Made by a program: the position numbers and the translations under genes
Shown here: one piece after another, positions 8,015 through 18,153 of the stretch
How the letters are laid out: every line of letters begins with the position of its first letter
Position numbering within the stretch: position 1 is the stretch's first letter
Origin: Nakamurella alba
GTDB lineage: Bacteria; Actinomycetota; Actinomycetes; Mycobacteriales; Nakamurellaceae
Length of the DNA stretch: 64,000 bases
Assembly (NCBI RefSeq): GCF_009707545.1
Contig: NZ_WLYK01000008.1
Location: 310,001-374,000, forward strand
Reading direction: 5' to 3'
Notes under the pieces: generated by a model
Databases searched by the model: none
The model's input: the letters and a program-made list of their open reading frames with translations, nothing else
What the model was told of the DNA's origin: nothing

Positions 8015-9214
8015 ATGAACGAGAAGACACCGGGCGGGACGGCACCGGACGAGGCGGTCCTCACCCAGCGCGATCCGTTCGCCGACTTCCTGCGGGCCTT
8101 CTCGCTGATGGTCGTGATCCTGTGGCACTGGTGCTTCACCATCCTGATCTGGAACGACGACGGCCCGTTCGCCACCAGCCCGCTCGGCTTCAGCTCCGGC
8201 CTGTGGATCTTCACCTGGCTGCTCCAGGTGCTGCCGGTCTTCTTCTACATCGGCGCCTTCGTGCACCTGAAGGCCTGGGGCCGGGCCGCCGGCCGCGGTG
8301 AGCGGATCTGGCACTTCGTGCTGCGCCAGGCCCGCGAACTGGCCGTCCCGGCCGGCCTGCTGCTGCTCACCTGGATCGTGCTGGGCATCGTCGTCGGCAC
8401 GGTGTTCGACCTGGACTGGATGGGCAAGGCCGTCATGCTGGTGGTCTCGCCGCTCTGGTTCGTCGCGGCGTACCTGTTCTTCGTGCTGATGATGCCGATC
8501 ACCGTCTGGCTGCACCGCCGGTTCGACCTGCTGGTGCTGATCGTCCTCGGCGGCCTGTCGGTGATCGTCGACATCCTGCGCTTCCGCTACCACGTGCCCT
8601 ACGTGGAGTGGGCGAACATGATCTTCGTCTGGGGCTTCGCGTTCCAGCTCGGCTACTTCCACGAACGCATCGCCGGGCTGGACCGCGCCGAGGCCTCGGT
8701 GGCCGGCCGGACCAACTGGGCCTACCAGTCGGAGAAGTCCCGGCAGCTGGCCTGGGCGATGACCCTCACCGGGCTGTTCGCGCTGGTCGGTCTGGTGTTC
8801 TCCGGGCTCTACCCGGGATCCATGGTCGGCGTGCCGGGCCAGGGGTCGAACATGGCGCCGCCCACCGTCTGCATCATCGCGCTGACCATCTTCCAGGTCG
8901 GGGTGTCCGAGCTGATCCGCCCGTGGGTGATCCGGCATCTGGGCTCCGGCGGGGTGTTCGCCCGGGTGATGGGCCTGATCACCCGGTTCGCGCTGCCGCT
9001 CTTCCTGTTCCACACCACCGGCATGGCGCTGTCCCGCGGCGTGGAGTGGGCTATCTTCGGGCTGCAGTCCGAGGCCACCTCACCGACGCTGATCTGGTGG
9101 CTGCTGCGTCCGGTGGCGATCATCTTCCCGCTGATCGCGACGCTGCCGGTCATCTACCTGTTCGTCCGCCGGCACAAACGCACGGAGGCCAGGAGGGCCG
9201 CCGCGGCGCGATAG
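8015..9214 (+). CDS. acyltransferase 3 family membrane protein
   Basis: This 399-residue integral membrane protein has about ten transmembrane segments and the acyltransferase-3 entry motif [21 protein letters not shown] with the conserved Arg and His in the first helix. Such enzymes O-acylate exported sugars, lipids or cell-wall polymers. ATG at 8015 has GAGG a few bases upstream; longer frame versions would overlap the divergent CPBP gene. It lies 68 nt before purS but is functionally unrelated to purine synthesis. The acceptor is unknown. Confidence 0.8.
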   Translation: MNEKTPGGTAPDEAVLTQRDPFADFLRAFSLMVVILWHWCFTILIWNDDGPFATSPLGFSSGLWIFTWLLQVLPVFFYIGAFVHLKAWGRAAGRGERIWHFVLRQARELAVPAGLLLLTWIVLGIVVGTVFDLDWMGKAVMLVVSPLWFVAAYLFFVLMMPITVWLHRRFDLLVLIVLGGLSVIVDILRFRYHVPYVEWANMIFVWGFAFQLGYFHERIAGLDRAEASVAGRTNWAYQSEKSRQLAWAMTLTGLFALVGLVFSGLYPGSMVGVPGQGSNMAPPTVCIIALTIFQVGVSELIRPWVIRHLGSGGVFARVMGLITRFALPLFLFHTTGMALSRGVEWAIFGLQSEATSPTLIWWLLRPVAIIFPLIATLPVIYLFVRRHKRTEARRAAAAR

Positions 9215-9282
9215 GCTGGGGTACGGCCGAACCCCGGCTGGAAGTGCGGACCGGGGTCAACATCAACACAGGGAGCCCCGCC

Positions 9283-9522
9283 GTGGCCCGCGTTGCCGTC
9301 GACGTCGTGATCAAGACCGAGATCCTCGATCCGCAGGGCAAGGCGATCCTCGCCGCGCTCGCCCGTACCGGACACCCGGGGGTCTCCTCGGTCCGCCAGG
9401 GCAAGCACTTCGACCTCGAGGTCGACGACACCGTCACCGACGAGGACCTGGAGCAGATCGCCGGCACCCTGCTCGCCAACCCGGTCATCGAGACCTGGAC
9501 CGTGACCCGGGTCCAGGCATGA
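9283..9522 (+). CDS. purS: phosphoribosylformylglycinamidine synthase subunit PurS
   Basis: This 79-residue protein matches PurS, the small bridging subunit of the three-part FGAM synthase (PurS, PurQ, PurL) that converts FGAR plus glutamine and ATP to FGAM in de novo purine synthesis. Segments such as [15 protein letters not shown] and the terminal NPVIETWTV are characteristic. GTG at 9283 follows a GGGAG site. Its stop overlaps the purQ ATG. A weak hairpin (9216-9239) with a TAGGCT hexamer overlapping the preceding stop codon may mark the operon leader. Confidence 0.95.
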   Translation: MARVAVDVVIKTEILDPQGKAILAALARTGHPGVSSVRQGKHFDLEVDDTVTDEDLEQIAGTLLANPVIETWTVTRVQA

Positions 9523-10232
9523 CGGCCCGGATCGGGGTCATCACCTTCCCGGGCACGCTGGACGACGTCGACGCCGCCCGCGCCGCGCGTTACGCCGACT
9601 GCGAGGCCGTCGCCCTCTGGCACGCCGACGAGGACATCAAGGCCGTCGACGCCGTGGTGGTGCCCGGCGGGTTCTCCTACGGCGACTACCTGCGCGCCGG
9701 CGCCATCGCCTCGCAGGCCCCGGTGATGCGCGCCGTCATCGACGCCGCCCGCGGCGGGCTGCCGGTCTTCGGTATCTGCAACGGTTTCCAGATCCTCTGC
9801 GAGGCCGGCCTGTTGCCCGGCGCGCTGGTGCGCAACGAGCGGCTCCGCTTCATCTGCCGCGACCAGTGGCTGAAGATCGAGAACACCAGCTCCGCCTGGA
9901 CCTCCCGGTTCGAGGCCGGTGCCGAGATCCTGATCCCGCTGAAGAACGCCGAGGGCCGGTACGTCGCCGACGCCGCGGTGCTCGACGAGCTGGAGGGGGA
10001 GGGCCGGGTGCTGGCCCGCTACATCGGCAGCGCCGTCCCGCAGGCCCCCGACTACACCGCCAACCCCAACGGCGCGCTCCGCGACATCGCCGGGATCTGC
10101 AGTGCCGACGGGCGTGTCGCCGCGCTGATGCCGCACCCCGAGCACGCCATCGACCCGCTGACCGGCCCGACCGACGACGGCCTCGGCTTCTTCCTCTCCG
10201 TCGTCGACCATCTGCAGAAGGTTGCCGCATGA
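9519..10232 (+). CDS. purQ: phosphoribosylformylglycinamidine synthase subunit PurQ (glutaminase)
   Basis: PurQ is the class I glutamine amidotransferase subunit that supplies ammonia to PurL. The nucleophilic Cys is seen in FGICNGFQ near residue 87, and the catalytic His-x-Glu in LMPHPEHA near residue 204. An oxyanion segment [16 protein letters not shown] precedes them. Length of 237 residues is normal. The gene overlaps purS by 4 nt at the start and purL by 4 nt at the end, so the three subunits are translationally coupled, as expected for a stoichiometric complex. Confidence 0.97.
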   Translation: MTARIGVITFPGTLDDVDAARAARYADCEAVALWHADEDIKAVDAVVVPGGFSYGDYLRAGAIASQAPVMRAVIDAARGGLPVFGICNGFQILCEAGLLPGALVRNERLRFICRDQWLKIENTSSAWTSRFEAGAEILIPLKNAEGRYVADAAVLDELEGEGRVLARYIGSAVPQAPDYTANPNGALRDIAGICSADGRVAALMPHPEHAIDPLTGPTDDGLGFFLSVVDHLQKVAA

Positions 10233-12502
10233 CCGTGCCGGCCCAGGACACCGTCGAGACCGCCTCCGCCACACCGGATCAGGCCCAGCCGTACCGCGAG
10301 CTCGGACTCAAGGACGACGAGTACGCGAGCATCCGGGAGATCCTCGGCCGGCGCCCGTCGGACGCGGAACTGGCGATGTACTCGGTGATGTGGTCCGAGC
10401 ACTGCTCGTACAAGTCGTCCAAGGTGCACCTGCGCTACTTCGGCGAGACCACCACGCCGGAGATGCAGAGCAAGATGCTCGCCGGCATCGGCGAGAACGC
10501 CGGTGTGGTCGACCTCGGCGACGGCTGGGCCGTGACGTTCAAGGTCGAGTCGCACAACCACCCGTCCTACGTCGAGCCCTACCAGGGCGCGGCGACCGGG
10601 GTCGGCGGCATCGTCCGCGACATCCTGGCGATGGGCGCCCGCCCGGTCGCGGTGATGGACCAGCTGCGCTTCGGCCCGGCCGACGCCCCCGACTCGCAGC
10701 GCGTGGTCCCGGGTGTCGTCGCCGGCGTCGGCGGCTACGGCAACTCCCTGGGCCTGCCGAACATCGGCGGCGAGGTCGTCTTCGACGCCTCCTACGCCGG
10801 CAACCCGCTGGTCAACGCCGCCTGCATCGGCGTGCTGCGCTCGGCCGACATGTACACCGCGCACGCCTCCGGCGCCGGTAACAAGGTCATCCTGTACGGC
10901 TCGGCGACCGGCCTGGACGGCATCGGCGGCGTGTCCGTGCTGGCCTCCGAGACGTTCTCCGGCGAGGGCTCCGGGAAGAAGCTGCCCAGCGTGCAGGTCG
11001 GCGACCCGTTCGCCGAGAAGGTGCTCATCGAATGCACTCTCGAGGTCTTCGCCGCCGATCTGGTGGTCGGTATCCAGGACCTCGGCGGCGCCGGCCTGTC
11101 CTGCGCCACCTCCGAGCTGGCCGCTGCCGGCGACGGCGGGATGGCGATCGACCTGGACCGGGTGCACCTGCGGGCCGAGGGGATGACCGCGGCCGAGATC
11201 CTGTCCAGCGAGTCGCAGGAGCGCATGTGCGCGATCGTCACCCCGGACAAGGTGGACGACTTCCTCGCCGTCTGCGCCAAGTGGGAGGTGGCGGCCGAGG
11301 TCATCGGTGAGGTGACGGAGACCGGCAGGCTGGTGATCACCCACGGCGGCGAGGTCGTGGTCGACGTGCCGCCGCGTACCGTCGCCCACTCCGGCCCGGT
11401 CTACGAGCGGCCGATCGCCCGGCCCGCCTCGCAGGACGGCCTGCAGGCCGACACCACGGCATCCCTTGTCCGCCCAGAGGTCTCGGACCTCGGGCCGCTG
11501 CTGCTGCGGATGATCGCCTCGCCGAACCTGTGCTCCCGCGGCTGGATCACCGATCAGTACGACCGGTACGTGCGCGGCAACACCGTGCTGGCCCAGCCCG
11601 CCGACGCCGGCATCGTCCGGGTGGCCGAGGACTCGGCCAAGGGCCTGGCCATGTCCACCGACTGCAACGGCCGCTACACGCTGCTCGACCCGTACCGGGG
11701 CGCGCAGCTGGCGCTGGCCGAGGCCTACCGCAACGTCGCCACCACCGGTGCGGTGCCGCTGGCCGTCACCGACTGCCTGAACTTCGGCTCGCCGGAGGAC
11801 CCGGCGGTGATGTGGCAGTTCCAGCAGGCCGTGCACGGCCTGGCCGACGGCTGCGCAGAACTCGGGATCCCGGTCACCGGCGGCAATGTCAGCTTCTACA
11901 ACCAGACCGGCGCCACCGCCATCCTGCCCACCCCGGTGGTCGGCGTGCTCGGGGTGATCGACGACGTCCGGCGGCGCACGATCCCGGGCATCGGCCACGA
12001 CACCGGCGAGACGCTGATCCTGCTCGGCGAGACCCGCGACGAGTTCGACGGTTCCGCCTGGGCCGAGGTGGAACACGGTCACCTGGGCGGGGTCCCGCCG
12101 CAGGTCGACCTGGCCGCCGAGCGGCTGCTCGGCGAGATCCTGGTGGCCGGGTCGCGGGACGGGATGATCTCCGCCGCGCACGACCTGTCCGAGGGCGGCC
12201 TGGCGCAGGCGCTGGTCGAGATGTGCCTGTCCGGCGAGACCGGCGCCCGGGTGGTGCTGCCGCCGGACTCCGACCCGTTCGTCGCGCTGTTCAGCGAGTC
12301 CTCGGCCCGGGTGCTGGTCGCGGTGCCGCGCACCGAGGAGCTGCGGTTCACCGAGATGTGCAGCTTCCGCCAGCAGCCGTGGGCCAAGGTCGGCGTCGTC
12401 GACGCGACCGAGAAGACCCTGGACATCCAGGATGTCGCGGTGCTCGGGCTCGACGAGCTGCGCGCCGCCTGGTCCGGGACGCTGCCGGCGCTCTTCGGCT
12501 GA
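10229..12502 (+). CDS. purL: phosphoribosylformylglycinamidine synthase subunit PurL
   Basis: PurL is the ATP-dependent catalytic subunit of FGAM synthase. At 757 residues it is the small Gram-positive form that needs PurS and PurQ. The signature [10 protein letters not shown] lies near residue 55, the substrate loop [10 protein letters not shown] near 102 and the GVGGIVRDI glycine-rich stretch shortly after; the second half repeats the fold ([21 protein letters not shown]). ATG at 10229 overlaps the purQ stop. Two strong hairpins follow the stop codon and end the operon. Confidence 0.97.
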   Translation: MTVPAQDTVETASATPDQAQPYRELGLKDDEYASIREILGRRPSDAELAMYSVMWSEHCSYKSSKVHLRYFGETTTPEMQSKMLAGIGENAGVVDLGDGWAVTFKVESHNHPSYVEPYQGAATGVGGIVRDILAMGARPVAVMDQLRFGPADAPDSQRVVPGVVAGVGGYGNSLGLPNIGGEVVFDASYAGNPLVNAACIGVLRSADMYTAHASGAGNKVILYGSATGLDGIGGVSVLASETFSGEGSGKKLPSVQVGDPFAEKVLIECTLEVFAADLVVGIQDLGGAGLSCATSELAAAGDGGMAIDLDRVHLRAEGMTAAEILSSESQERMCAIVTPDKVDDFLAVCAKWEVAAEVIGEVTETGRLVITHGGEVVVDVPPRTVAHSGPVYERPIARPASQDGLQADTTASLVRPEVSDLGPLLLRMIASPNLCSRGWITDQYDRYVRGNTVLAQPADAGIVRVAEDSAKGLAMSTDCNGRYTLLDPYRGAQLALAEAYRNVATTGAVPLAVTDCLNFGSPEDPAVMWQFQQAVHGLADGCAELGIPVTGGNVSFYNQTGATAILPTPVVGVLGVIDDVRRRTIPGIGHDTGETLILLGETRDEFDGSAWAEVEHGHLGGVPPQVDLAAERLLGEILVAGSRDGMISAAHDLSEGGLAQALVEMCLSGETGARVVLPPDSDPFVALFSESSARVLVAVPRTEELRFTEMCSFRQQPWAKVGVVDATEKTLDIQDVAVLGLDELRAAWSGTLPALFG

Positions 12503-12517
12503 CCCTCGCGGTCCACC

Positions 12518-12574
12518 CCGCGCTCCACCCCCGGGTGGAGCGCGGAACCAACCCCCGGGCCGATCCGCCGGGGG
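12518..12574 (+). terminator. tandem hairpins after purL
   Basis: The first hairpin pairs 12518-12529 with 12534-12545 (12 bp, loop CCCG). The second pairs 12552-12558 with 12568-12574 (CCCCCGG/CCGGGGG) and is followed by a short T run. They sit 15 nt after the purL stop. Confidence 0.75.
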
Positions 12575-12643
12575 CCTTTCCGGACGAACCTTGATGTCAA
12601 CAGGCCGGGCACCCCGCCGGGCCGGACATCCAGGGAGTCCGAC

Positions 12644-13171
12644 ATGAGTGAGTTCGTCACCTCGTTGCTGATCAGCGGCGGCATCTTCGCGATGATGATG
12701 CTGACCCAGTTCGGCCGGCGCGCCTACAAGCTGTCCCACGTGACCCGGCCGGTGATCATCGTCGGGGTGTTCGCCGTCATCTACCTGCGCGACATCCCGC
12801 TGACCGGAGCGGCTCTCGTCGTTTACGGCGCCGGCATCGCGATCGGTGCCGCCTTCGCCGCGGTCGCCGTGCTCACCACGAAGCTGGAACGCACCGGTAC
12901 CGGGTTCGTCACCGTCACCGGCCTGCCGTTCCTGTTCACCTGGCTGGTCGCGATGCTGCTCCGGGTCGGCTTCGTCTGGGCCGTGGACAACGTCGATGCC
13001 TTCCGCAACCAGGTCGGTGAGTTCATGATCAACACCGGCATCTCGGTCGACTCCTTCGCCCCGTTCTTCGTGCTGATGGCGCTGACCATGGTGCTGGGCC
13101 GGGTGATCGCCGTCGCCGTCCGGGCGCACCGGCTCGCCCCGCAGCCGGTCCCGGCCATGAGTGCGCGATGA
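12644..13171 (+). CDS. conserved membrane protein coupled to a two-component system
   Basis: This 175-residue protein has about four or five transmembrane helices and no recognised catalytic motif; it loosely resembles DUF1453/CcdC-type membrane proteins. It ends in ATGA overlapping the histidine kinase start, so the three genes that follow are coupled to it. Small membrane proteins encoded with NarL-type kinases often modulate sensing, which is the most likely role here by inference. A GGGAGTCCGAC stretch precedes the ATG. Confidence 0.6.
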   Translation: MSEFVTSLLISGGIFAMMMLTQFGRRAYKLSHVTRPVIIVGVFAVIYLRDIPLTGAALVVYGAGIAIGAAFAAVAVLTTKLERTGTGFVTVTGLPFLFTWLVAMLLRVGFVWAVDNVDAFRNQVGEFMINTGISVDSFAPFFVLMALTMVLGRVIAVAVRAHRLAPQPVPAMSAR

Positions 13172-14352
13172 TCGCAGTCGCCATGAGCGACGCACCGGCC
13201 ACCACCGCCGCCGACCTGCCCGAGGGCAGGCGGCGGCTGTGGCGTGGGGAGCGGTGGACCCAGCTGGTGGTCAGTGCGCTGATCCTCGCCGCGGCCTGGA
13301 TCAACATCCGGCCGCTGGGCCTGACCGGGCTCGCCGGCCTGACCACCCTGCTGCTGGTGCTGAACACCGCGGGCGTGCTGCTGCGGCACCCGACGGTGGT
13401 CCGGATCCCGGACCGCTGGCAGTCCGGACTGCTGACCGCGTGGACGGTGGTGGCGGTCGCCCTGCTCGCCGTGTCGTCGGCGTCCATCGCGCCGGCCTTC
13501 GCCTACCTGGTCGCCGGGAGCGCCGGATACCGTCTGCCGGCCCGCATCTCGGTCCCGCTGGCCTCCGGGTCCTCGATCGCGAGCGCACTCGCCGTGCTGC
13601 TGCTGGACCACGCCGGGGTGGTGTCCGGCTGGCCCTGGTACCTGGGATTCACCGTCGGTCTGCCCGTCTTTCTCGGCATCGCCAACCGCAGCCGCGACCG
13701 GGCGGTGGAGAGCGCGCTCGCCGCGGCGGCCGCCGACCGCCGGGCCGCCCGCGCCGAGGCACGGGAGGCGGCGCTGGCGGAACGGGCGCGGATCTCCCGG
13801 GACATCCACGACGTGCTCGCGCACACGCTGTCCGGTGTCGGCATGCAGCTGGAGCTGGCGGACCTGCTGCTGGAGCAGGGGGACGTCGAGCGGGCCCGGG
13901 CCGCCGTGGGCACCGCGCACAGCCTGGTCCGGGAGGGCACCACCGAGGCGGGCCGGGCGGTGCGGGCACTCCGGTCGGACGCGCTGCCGCTGCGGGAGAC
14001 GCTGGCCGCGCTGTTCGACGGGACCTCCGATCTCACGGTGACCGGGTCGGCCCGCGAGCCCGCGACGGAGGTGGCGCAGACGGTGGTGCGGATCGCGCAG
14101 GAGGCGCTGACCAACGCCCGCCGACACGCGCCTGGCGGGCTCGTCCGCGCACGCCTGGTCCTCGGCGACGGCGCGGTGCAGTTGTGGGTGGAGAACGGGC
14201 CGGGCGGTGCGGGGTCCGGCGCCGGTTCGGGCATGGGGCTGGTCGGCATGCGGGAGCGGGCCGGGCTGCTGGGTGGCCGGGTGGACGCCGGTCCGCTGAC
14301 CGTCGGGCCGCTGTCCGGCGGCTGGTCGGTGCACGCCGAGCTGCCCGGATGA
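13168..14352 (+). CDS. NarL-type sensor histidine kinase (HisKA_3)
   Basis: The 394-residue product has several N-terminal transmembrane helices (about residues 35-175), then a dimerisation domain with ERARISRDIHDVLAHTLSG. The phospho-acceptor is the His in RDIHD near residue 214, and the C-terminal HATPase has IAQEALTNARRHA and GMGLVGMRERAGLLGG. This places it in the HisKA_3 class that pairs with LuxR/NarL regulators. No extracytoplasmic sensor domain is present, so it probably senses the membrane or works with the preceding membrane protein. It overlaps both neighbours by 4 nt. Confidence 0.92.
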   Translation: MIAVAMSDAPATTAADLPEGRRRLWRGERWTQLVVSALILAAAWINIRPLGLTGLAGLTTLLLVLNTAGVLLRHPTVVRIPDRWQSGLLTAWTVVAVALLAVSSASIAPAFAYLVAGSAGYRLPARISVPLASGSSIASALAVLLLDHAGVVSGWPWYLGFTVGLPVFLGIANRSRDRAVESALAAAAADRRAARAEAREAALAERARISRDIHDVLAHTLSGVGMQLELADLLLEQGDVERARAAVGTAHSLVREGTTEAGRAVRALRSDALPLRETLAALFDGTSDLTVTGSAREPATEVAQTVVRIAQEALTNARRHAPGGLVRARLVLGDGAVQLWVENGPGGAGSGAGSGMGLVGMRERAGLLGGRVDAGPLTVGPLSGGWSVHAELPG

Positions 14353-15032
14353 GCGAGGATGCCGGTATGGACGCCCCGCCGATCCGGCTGCTGATCGCCG
14401 ACGACCAGGCCGCGATCCGCGAGGCGCTGGCCACCATGCTGGACCTCACCCCGGGCCTGGAGGTGGTCGGCACGGCCGCCGACGGCGCCGCGGCGGTGGC
14501 CGAGACCCTGCGGCTACGGCCGGATGTCGTGCTGATGGACCTGCGGATGCCGGTGCTGGACGGGGCCGGCGCCACCGCGCGGATCCTGGCCGCCGCGCCG
14601 GAGGTCGCCGTCCTGGTGCTCACCACCCACGCCGACGAGCCGTCGATCCTGGCGGCGTTGTCCGCAGGTGCCCGTGGCTACCTCACCAAGCAGGCCGGCC
14701 GCGCCGACATCGCCCGCGCGGTACGGGCGGCGGCCGCCGGCCAGTCGGTGCTGGACCCGGAGGTGCAGGCACAGCTGGTCCGGCTGGCCTCGCACCCGCC
14801 GACCCCGGTCGCTGCCGTACCGGACCTCCCGGTGGAGCTGTCCGAGCGGGAGACCGAGGTGCTCCGGCAGATCGCCGGCGGGCTGTCGAACCAGGAGATC
14901 GCCGCCGCCCTGTTCGTCAGCGAGGCCACCGTCAAGACCCACATCAACAACCTCTTCGCCAAGACCGGGGTCCGGGACCGGGCGCAGGCCGTCCGGTACG
15001 CGTTCCTGCACGGGCTGGGTGGCGACCGGTGA
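14349..15032 (+). CDS. NarL/LuxR family response regulator
   Basis: The receiver domain (about residues 12-125) has the acidic pair ADDQ, the phospho-acceptor Asp in VVLMDLRMPV near residue 63, and the conserved Lys in YLTKQAG near 113. The C-terminal LuxR helix-turn-helix reads LSERETEVLRQIAGGLSNQEIA with VSEATVKTHINNLFAKTGV. It is the evident partner of the upstream kinase, with start and stop codons overlapping. The downstream cutC start overlaps its stop, so copper handling could be part of its output. The signal is unknown. Confidence 0.94.
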   Translation: MSEDAGMDAPPIRLLIADDQAAIREALATMLDLTPGLEVVGTAADGAAAVAETLRLRPDVVLMDLRMPVLDGAGATARILAAAPEVAVLVLTTHADEPSILAALSAGARGYLTKQAGRADIARAVRAAAAGQSVLDPEVQAQLVRLASHPPTPVAAVPDLPVELSERETEVLRQIAGGLSNQEIAAALFVSEATVKTHINNLFAKTGVRDRAQAVRYAFLHGLGGDR

Positions 15033-15727
15033 GCCTGCGGACGGAGGTCTGCGTCGACGCGGTGCCCGCCGCGCGGCTGGCGGCCCTGCTCGGCGCGGAC
15101 CGGATCGAGGTGTGTGCGGCCCTCGAGCTGGACGGGATCACCCCGTCGGCCGGGATGATCGCCGCCTGCGCCGACCTGCTGCCCGCCCGGGTGCTGATCC
15201 GGCCCCGGGCAGGGGATTTCGTCTACGACCGGGACGAGATCCGCTGCATGGCCAAGGACATCGAGCATGCACTGGACGCCGGTGCCGAGGGGGTGGTGGT
15301 CGGCGCGCTCACCGCCGGCGGCCGGGTGGATGTCGAGGCGATGCACCGGCTGCTGGGTGCCGCCGGGTCGGCCCCGGTGACCTTCCACCGTGCGTTCGAC
15401 GCGTGCACCGATCCGCTGCACGCACTGGACGACCTGATGGAGCTGCCCGTCGATGCGGTGCTCACCTCCGGTGGTGCGCCCGATGCCGCGGCCGGTGCGG
15501 AGCTGCTGGCCGAGCTGGTGCGCCGGTCCGACCGGGAGGTCGAGGTGATCGCCGGTGGCGGAGTGCGACCGGGCAACGTGGTGGCGCTGGTGCGGGCGAC
15601 AGCGGTGCACACGGTGCACTTCTCGGCGAGTGTGCCGGCCGCCGGCGGGCGGCGGGTGCTGGACCGCGAGGTGCTGCGGGCGACCCTGGCCGAGGTGGAG
15701 CAGTTCAGGGACGCGCCGGCGTCCTGA
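15029..15727 (+). CDS. cutC: copper homeostasis protein CutC
   Basis: This 232-residue TIM-barrel protein matches CutC: TEVCVDAVPAARLAALLGADRIEVC at the start, GITPSAGM, VLIRPRAGDFVYD, a central FHRAFD motif and VLTSGG. CutC proteins bind copper in vitro and have been linked to copper tolerance, although their biochemical role is unsettled. The GTG start overlaps the response regulator stop (GTGA), making it the fourth gene in a coupled unit. It converges on and overlaps the next gene by 23 nt. Confidence 0.9.
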   Translation: MSLRTEVCVDAVPAARLAALLGADRIEVCAALELDGITPSAGMIAACADLLPARVLIRPRAGDFVYDRDEIRCMAKDIEHALDAGAEGVVVGALTAGGRVDVEAMHRLLGAAGSAPVTFHRAFDACTDPLHALDDLMELPVDAVLTSGGAPDAAAGAELLAELVRRSDREVEVIAGGGVRPGNVVALVRATAVHTVHFSASVPAAGGRRVLDREVLRATLAEVEQFRDAPAS

Positions 15728-16361
15728 GCACGGCCTCGACACCGCGCCGGGTCAGCCGGTCCCACCGCCGCAACGACCGGACCATCGCGTGTCCGGCACC
15801 GGGCAGCAGCACCCGGATCGGCGTGATGCCCTCCAGTCCGGCCCGGCTGAACCAGGACCGGGTGGACTCCTCGCTGCACGTGCGGTCGGCCGACCCCTGC
15901 ACGGCGACCAGAACCCTTGCCCGCAGCGCGGTGTCGACCGGCTCGTCGTCCGGCAGCCAGGGGGCGAGCAGCACCGCACCGCGGATCCCAGGATCGCCGG
16001 CCACCCGGACCGCGACCCGGCCGCCCATCGAGTGGCCGACCAGCACCACCGGGACGTCCGCGTCCTCGCCGGTGAGAACATCTGCGGCCCAACGGGCGTC
16101 GTCCACCGCCTCGACGCCGCTGTCGTTCCAGCCACGGATCCGGTCGCGCAGCAGTGCGACCGCGGCGTCGGGGATCCGCCGGTGCAGCATCCGGGCGATC
16201 AGCCACATCCGCAGCACCGCCGGGTCGGTCCATCGGGTGGGGGACTCCGAGATCTCGTTGCCGCCGTGCAGCACCAGCACCCTGACCCGGGGCGGCCCCG
16301 GGCGGCGCGGCGCCCACCGCAGCAGGGCGGCACCGTCGGGGGAGCGCAGCACCGGCAGCAC
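15705..16361 (-). CDS. alpha/beta-hydrolase
   Basis: The core has the oxyanion region LVLHGGNE, the nucleophile elbow GHSMGGRVAV (Ser near residue 112), an acidic turn around QGSADRTC and a late GAGHAMV histidine, giving a complete Ser-Asp-His triad. GTG at 16361 is preferred because a GAGGTGG ribosome site precedes it and the longer frame runs over the divergent gene. The substrate cannot be predicted. It is divergent from the sterol-carrier-like gene. Confidence 0.75.
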   Translation of the reverse strand: MLPVLRSPDGAALLRWAPRRPGPPRVRVLVLHGGNEISESPTRWTDPAVLRMWLIARMLHRRIPDAAVALLRDRIRGWNDSGVEAVDDARWAADVLTGEDADVPVVLVGHSMGGRVAVRVAGDPGIRGAVLLAPWLPDDEPVDTALRARVLVAVQGSADRTCSEESTRSWFSRAGLEGITPIRVLLPGAGHAMVRSLRRWDRLTRRGVEAVLRTPARP

Positions 16362-16400
16362 CGCCCCACCTCGCTCCGCACTCGTTAGCCTGGCGACATC

Positions 16401-16763
16401 ATGCCCAGAAGAACTGTGAACCGGCAGGATGCCACGGCGGCCCTCGAGACGGCGCGCACGACGCCCGCCGCCGGGCTGGAGCCGGACGAGCTGCGCCGCA
16501 TCGTCCGGGACACCCTGCTCTGGTTCGCCCAGCAGCACCCCGGGAAGTCGGTCGAGGTCAGGGTGCCGCCGATCGCCGCCGTGCAGGCCGTCGAGGGGCT
16601 GCGGCACACCCGGGGCACCCCGCCGAACGTCGTCGAGACCGATGCCGCGACCTGGGTGGACCTGGTGGCCGGCCGGCTCGGCTGGCAGGACGCCGTCGCC
16701 GACGGGCGGGTGCGGGCCAGCGGGACGCGGGCGGACCTGTCGGCGCTGCTGCCGCTGACCTGA
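16401..16763 (+). CDS. small sterol-carrier-family-like protein conserved next to purF
   Basis: This is a 120-residue soluble protein with a Trp-rich middle (LLWFAQQHPGKSVEVRVPP) and a C-terminal ATWVDLVAGRLGWQDAVADGRVRASGTRADLSALLPL segment resembling the SCP-2-like fold of proteins annotated as sterol carrier family in actinomycetes. A homologue lies just upstream of purF in mycobacteria (Rv0807), and the position is nearly the same here with one inserted gene. A TAGCCT hexamer 9 nt before the ATG and lack of a Shine-Dalgarno suggest a near-leaderless mRNA. Ligand and role are unknown. Confidence 0.7.
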   Translation: MPRRTVNRQDATAALETARTTPAAGLEPDELRRIVRDTLLWFAQQHPGKSVEVRVPPIAAVQAVEGLRHTRGTPPNVVETDAATWVDLVAGRLGWQDAVADGRVRASGTRADLSALLPLT

Positions 16764-16927
16764 TCCGAACCGGAGCCGCTGCGCTGCCGTTGCATGAGGG
16801 TGAGGTCACACCGGATCCGGGACGCGGACAGCCGCCTCACAGGTTGCTCGCAGGGAACTGACCAGCTGGGCGGACATCGTTCGGGCAGGGCCCGGCCGCC
16901 GGGCACGATGCACAGGAAGGGCGTGAC

Positions 16928-18034
16928 ATGCGACTGCACCGGGCTCTGCTGACCGCCGGTGCCGTGGTGGTCATCGCCGCCGGCGGCCTCGTGGTGCTGG
17001 ACGAGCGGAACTACGACGATCAGCAGGTCGCGCTGGGGAACAGCGTCGCAGGCACGACTGCGGTGGCCACTGCCGCCGACCCGGTCACCGTGGCGCCGCT
17101 GACCACCAGCACCAGGAGCACCACTTCCGAGAGCACGCCGGAGCAACTGTCGGTGCTGCCGTCGGCGGGCGCGCCGCTGGCGCCGTCGCGGACCTCGACG
17201 AGCAGCAACTCACCCACTGTGTCGGCGAGCTCTTCGAGCACAGTCGCGACCACCTCCTCGACCGGGCCCACCGAGCCGGTCAGCACTCAGGACGACCAGA
17301 CGGTGGCACTGCTGGCGTCCCGGTCGGTGCTGGCCGCGGCGCGGGCGGGGGTCTCCGAGCAGGTGGTGGTGCTGGACCGGGAGTTCGGGCAGACGATCGC
17401 CTCCGCCGGGTCCGGCGGCACCGTGCCGGCGATGAGCCTGGTGAAGCTGTTCATCGCCACCGACGTGCTGACCACCGCGGGTGGCCCGGACGACCTCGAC
17501 CCGGTCACCGCGAAGAACCTGTGGACGATGATCAGCGAGTCCGACGACGAGGCGGCGCAGGACTTCTACGACACCCTCGGCGGCGACGCGATCATCGAGC
17601 GCACCGTCAAGCGGTACGGGCTCGCCGACAGCACCCCCACCCCGTCGCCCGGCTACTGGGGCGACGTGCAGGTCACCGCCGCCGATGTCGCGTCCCTGCT
17701 CCGCCAGGCGCTGCAGTCGCCGGTGACCGGTCCGTGGCTGGAGTCCGCCATGCTCGCCTCCACCGACGAGGGCTGGGACGGGTTCGACCAGGACTTCGGG
17801 ATGAACGCGATCACCGGCGCCGGCGCCAAGCAGGGCTGGGGCTGCTGCCTGTCCGGTGTGCTGGCCATCCACTCCGCCGGGTTCACCGCGAACCGGATCG
17901 TGGTCGTGCTGTCGACCTCCGCGCCGGACGCGTCGTCGCGAGAGCTGGGCACCGCGGACGGCCTGATGGCCGACGCCGGCGTGCGCACCGCGATCCGTGA
18001 GGTGAGCGCCACAGCGGCGGCCCTCGCCGCCTGA
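16928..18034 (+). CDS. secreted serine-hydrolase/beta-lactamase-fold protein
   Basis: An N-terminal signal or anchor helix (about residues 5-25) is followed by about 90 residues rich in Ser, Thr and Pro, a typical cell-wall spacer, then a domain of about 240 residues. The domain has an SLVK tetrad (SxxK, near residue 172), ESDDEAAQ in the place of the SDN loop and a AKQGWG stretch in the place of KTG. This is the layout of class A beta-lactamase/PBP-like proteins, but the second and third motifs are non-canonical, so drug hydrolysis is uncertain. It separates the sterol-carrier-like gene from purF. Confidence 0.7.
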   Translation: MRLHRALLTAGAVVVIAAGGLVVLDERNYDDQQVALGNSVAGTTAVATAADPVTVAPLTTSTRSTTSESTPEQLSVLPSAGAPLAPSRTSTSSNSPTVSASSSSTVATTSSTGPTEPVSTQDDQTVALLASRSVLAAARAGVSEQVVVLDREFGQTIASAGSGGTVPAMSLVKLFIATDVLTTAGGPDDLDPVTAKNLWTMISESDDEAAQDFYDTLGGDAIIERTVKRYGLADSTPTPSPGYWGDVQVTAADVASLLRQALQSPVTGPWLESAMLASTDEGWDGFDQDFGMNAITGAGAKQGWGCCLSGVLAIHSAGFTANRIVVVLSTSAPDASSRELGTADGLMADAGVRTAIREVSATAAALAA

Positions 18035-18153
18035 CGGTGCTCCCGGGCGGGGGTCCGGACCGGGTACAGTGGGGTACCGCTGTTCCCCTCCGTTCGCCGG
18101 CCGTCGTGGCCGGTGGAATGCCGCCCGATCATCTGCGACAGGAGCACGGTCAC

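Noticed and set aside
10052-13195. 1047-residue open frame on the minus strand across purL
   Set aside because: It is antisense to purQ and purL, is Gly/Arg/His-rich with no domain, and is a by-product of high GC content.
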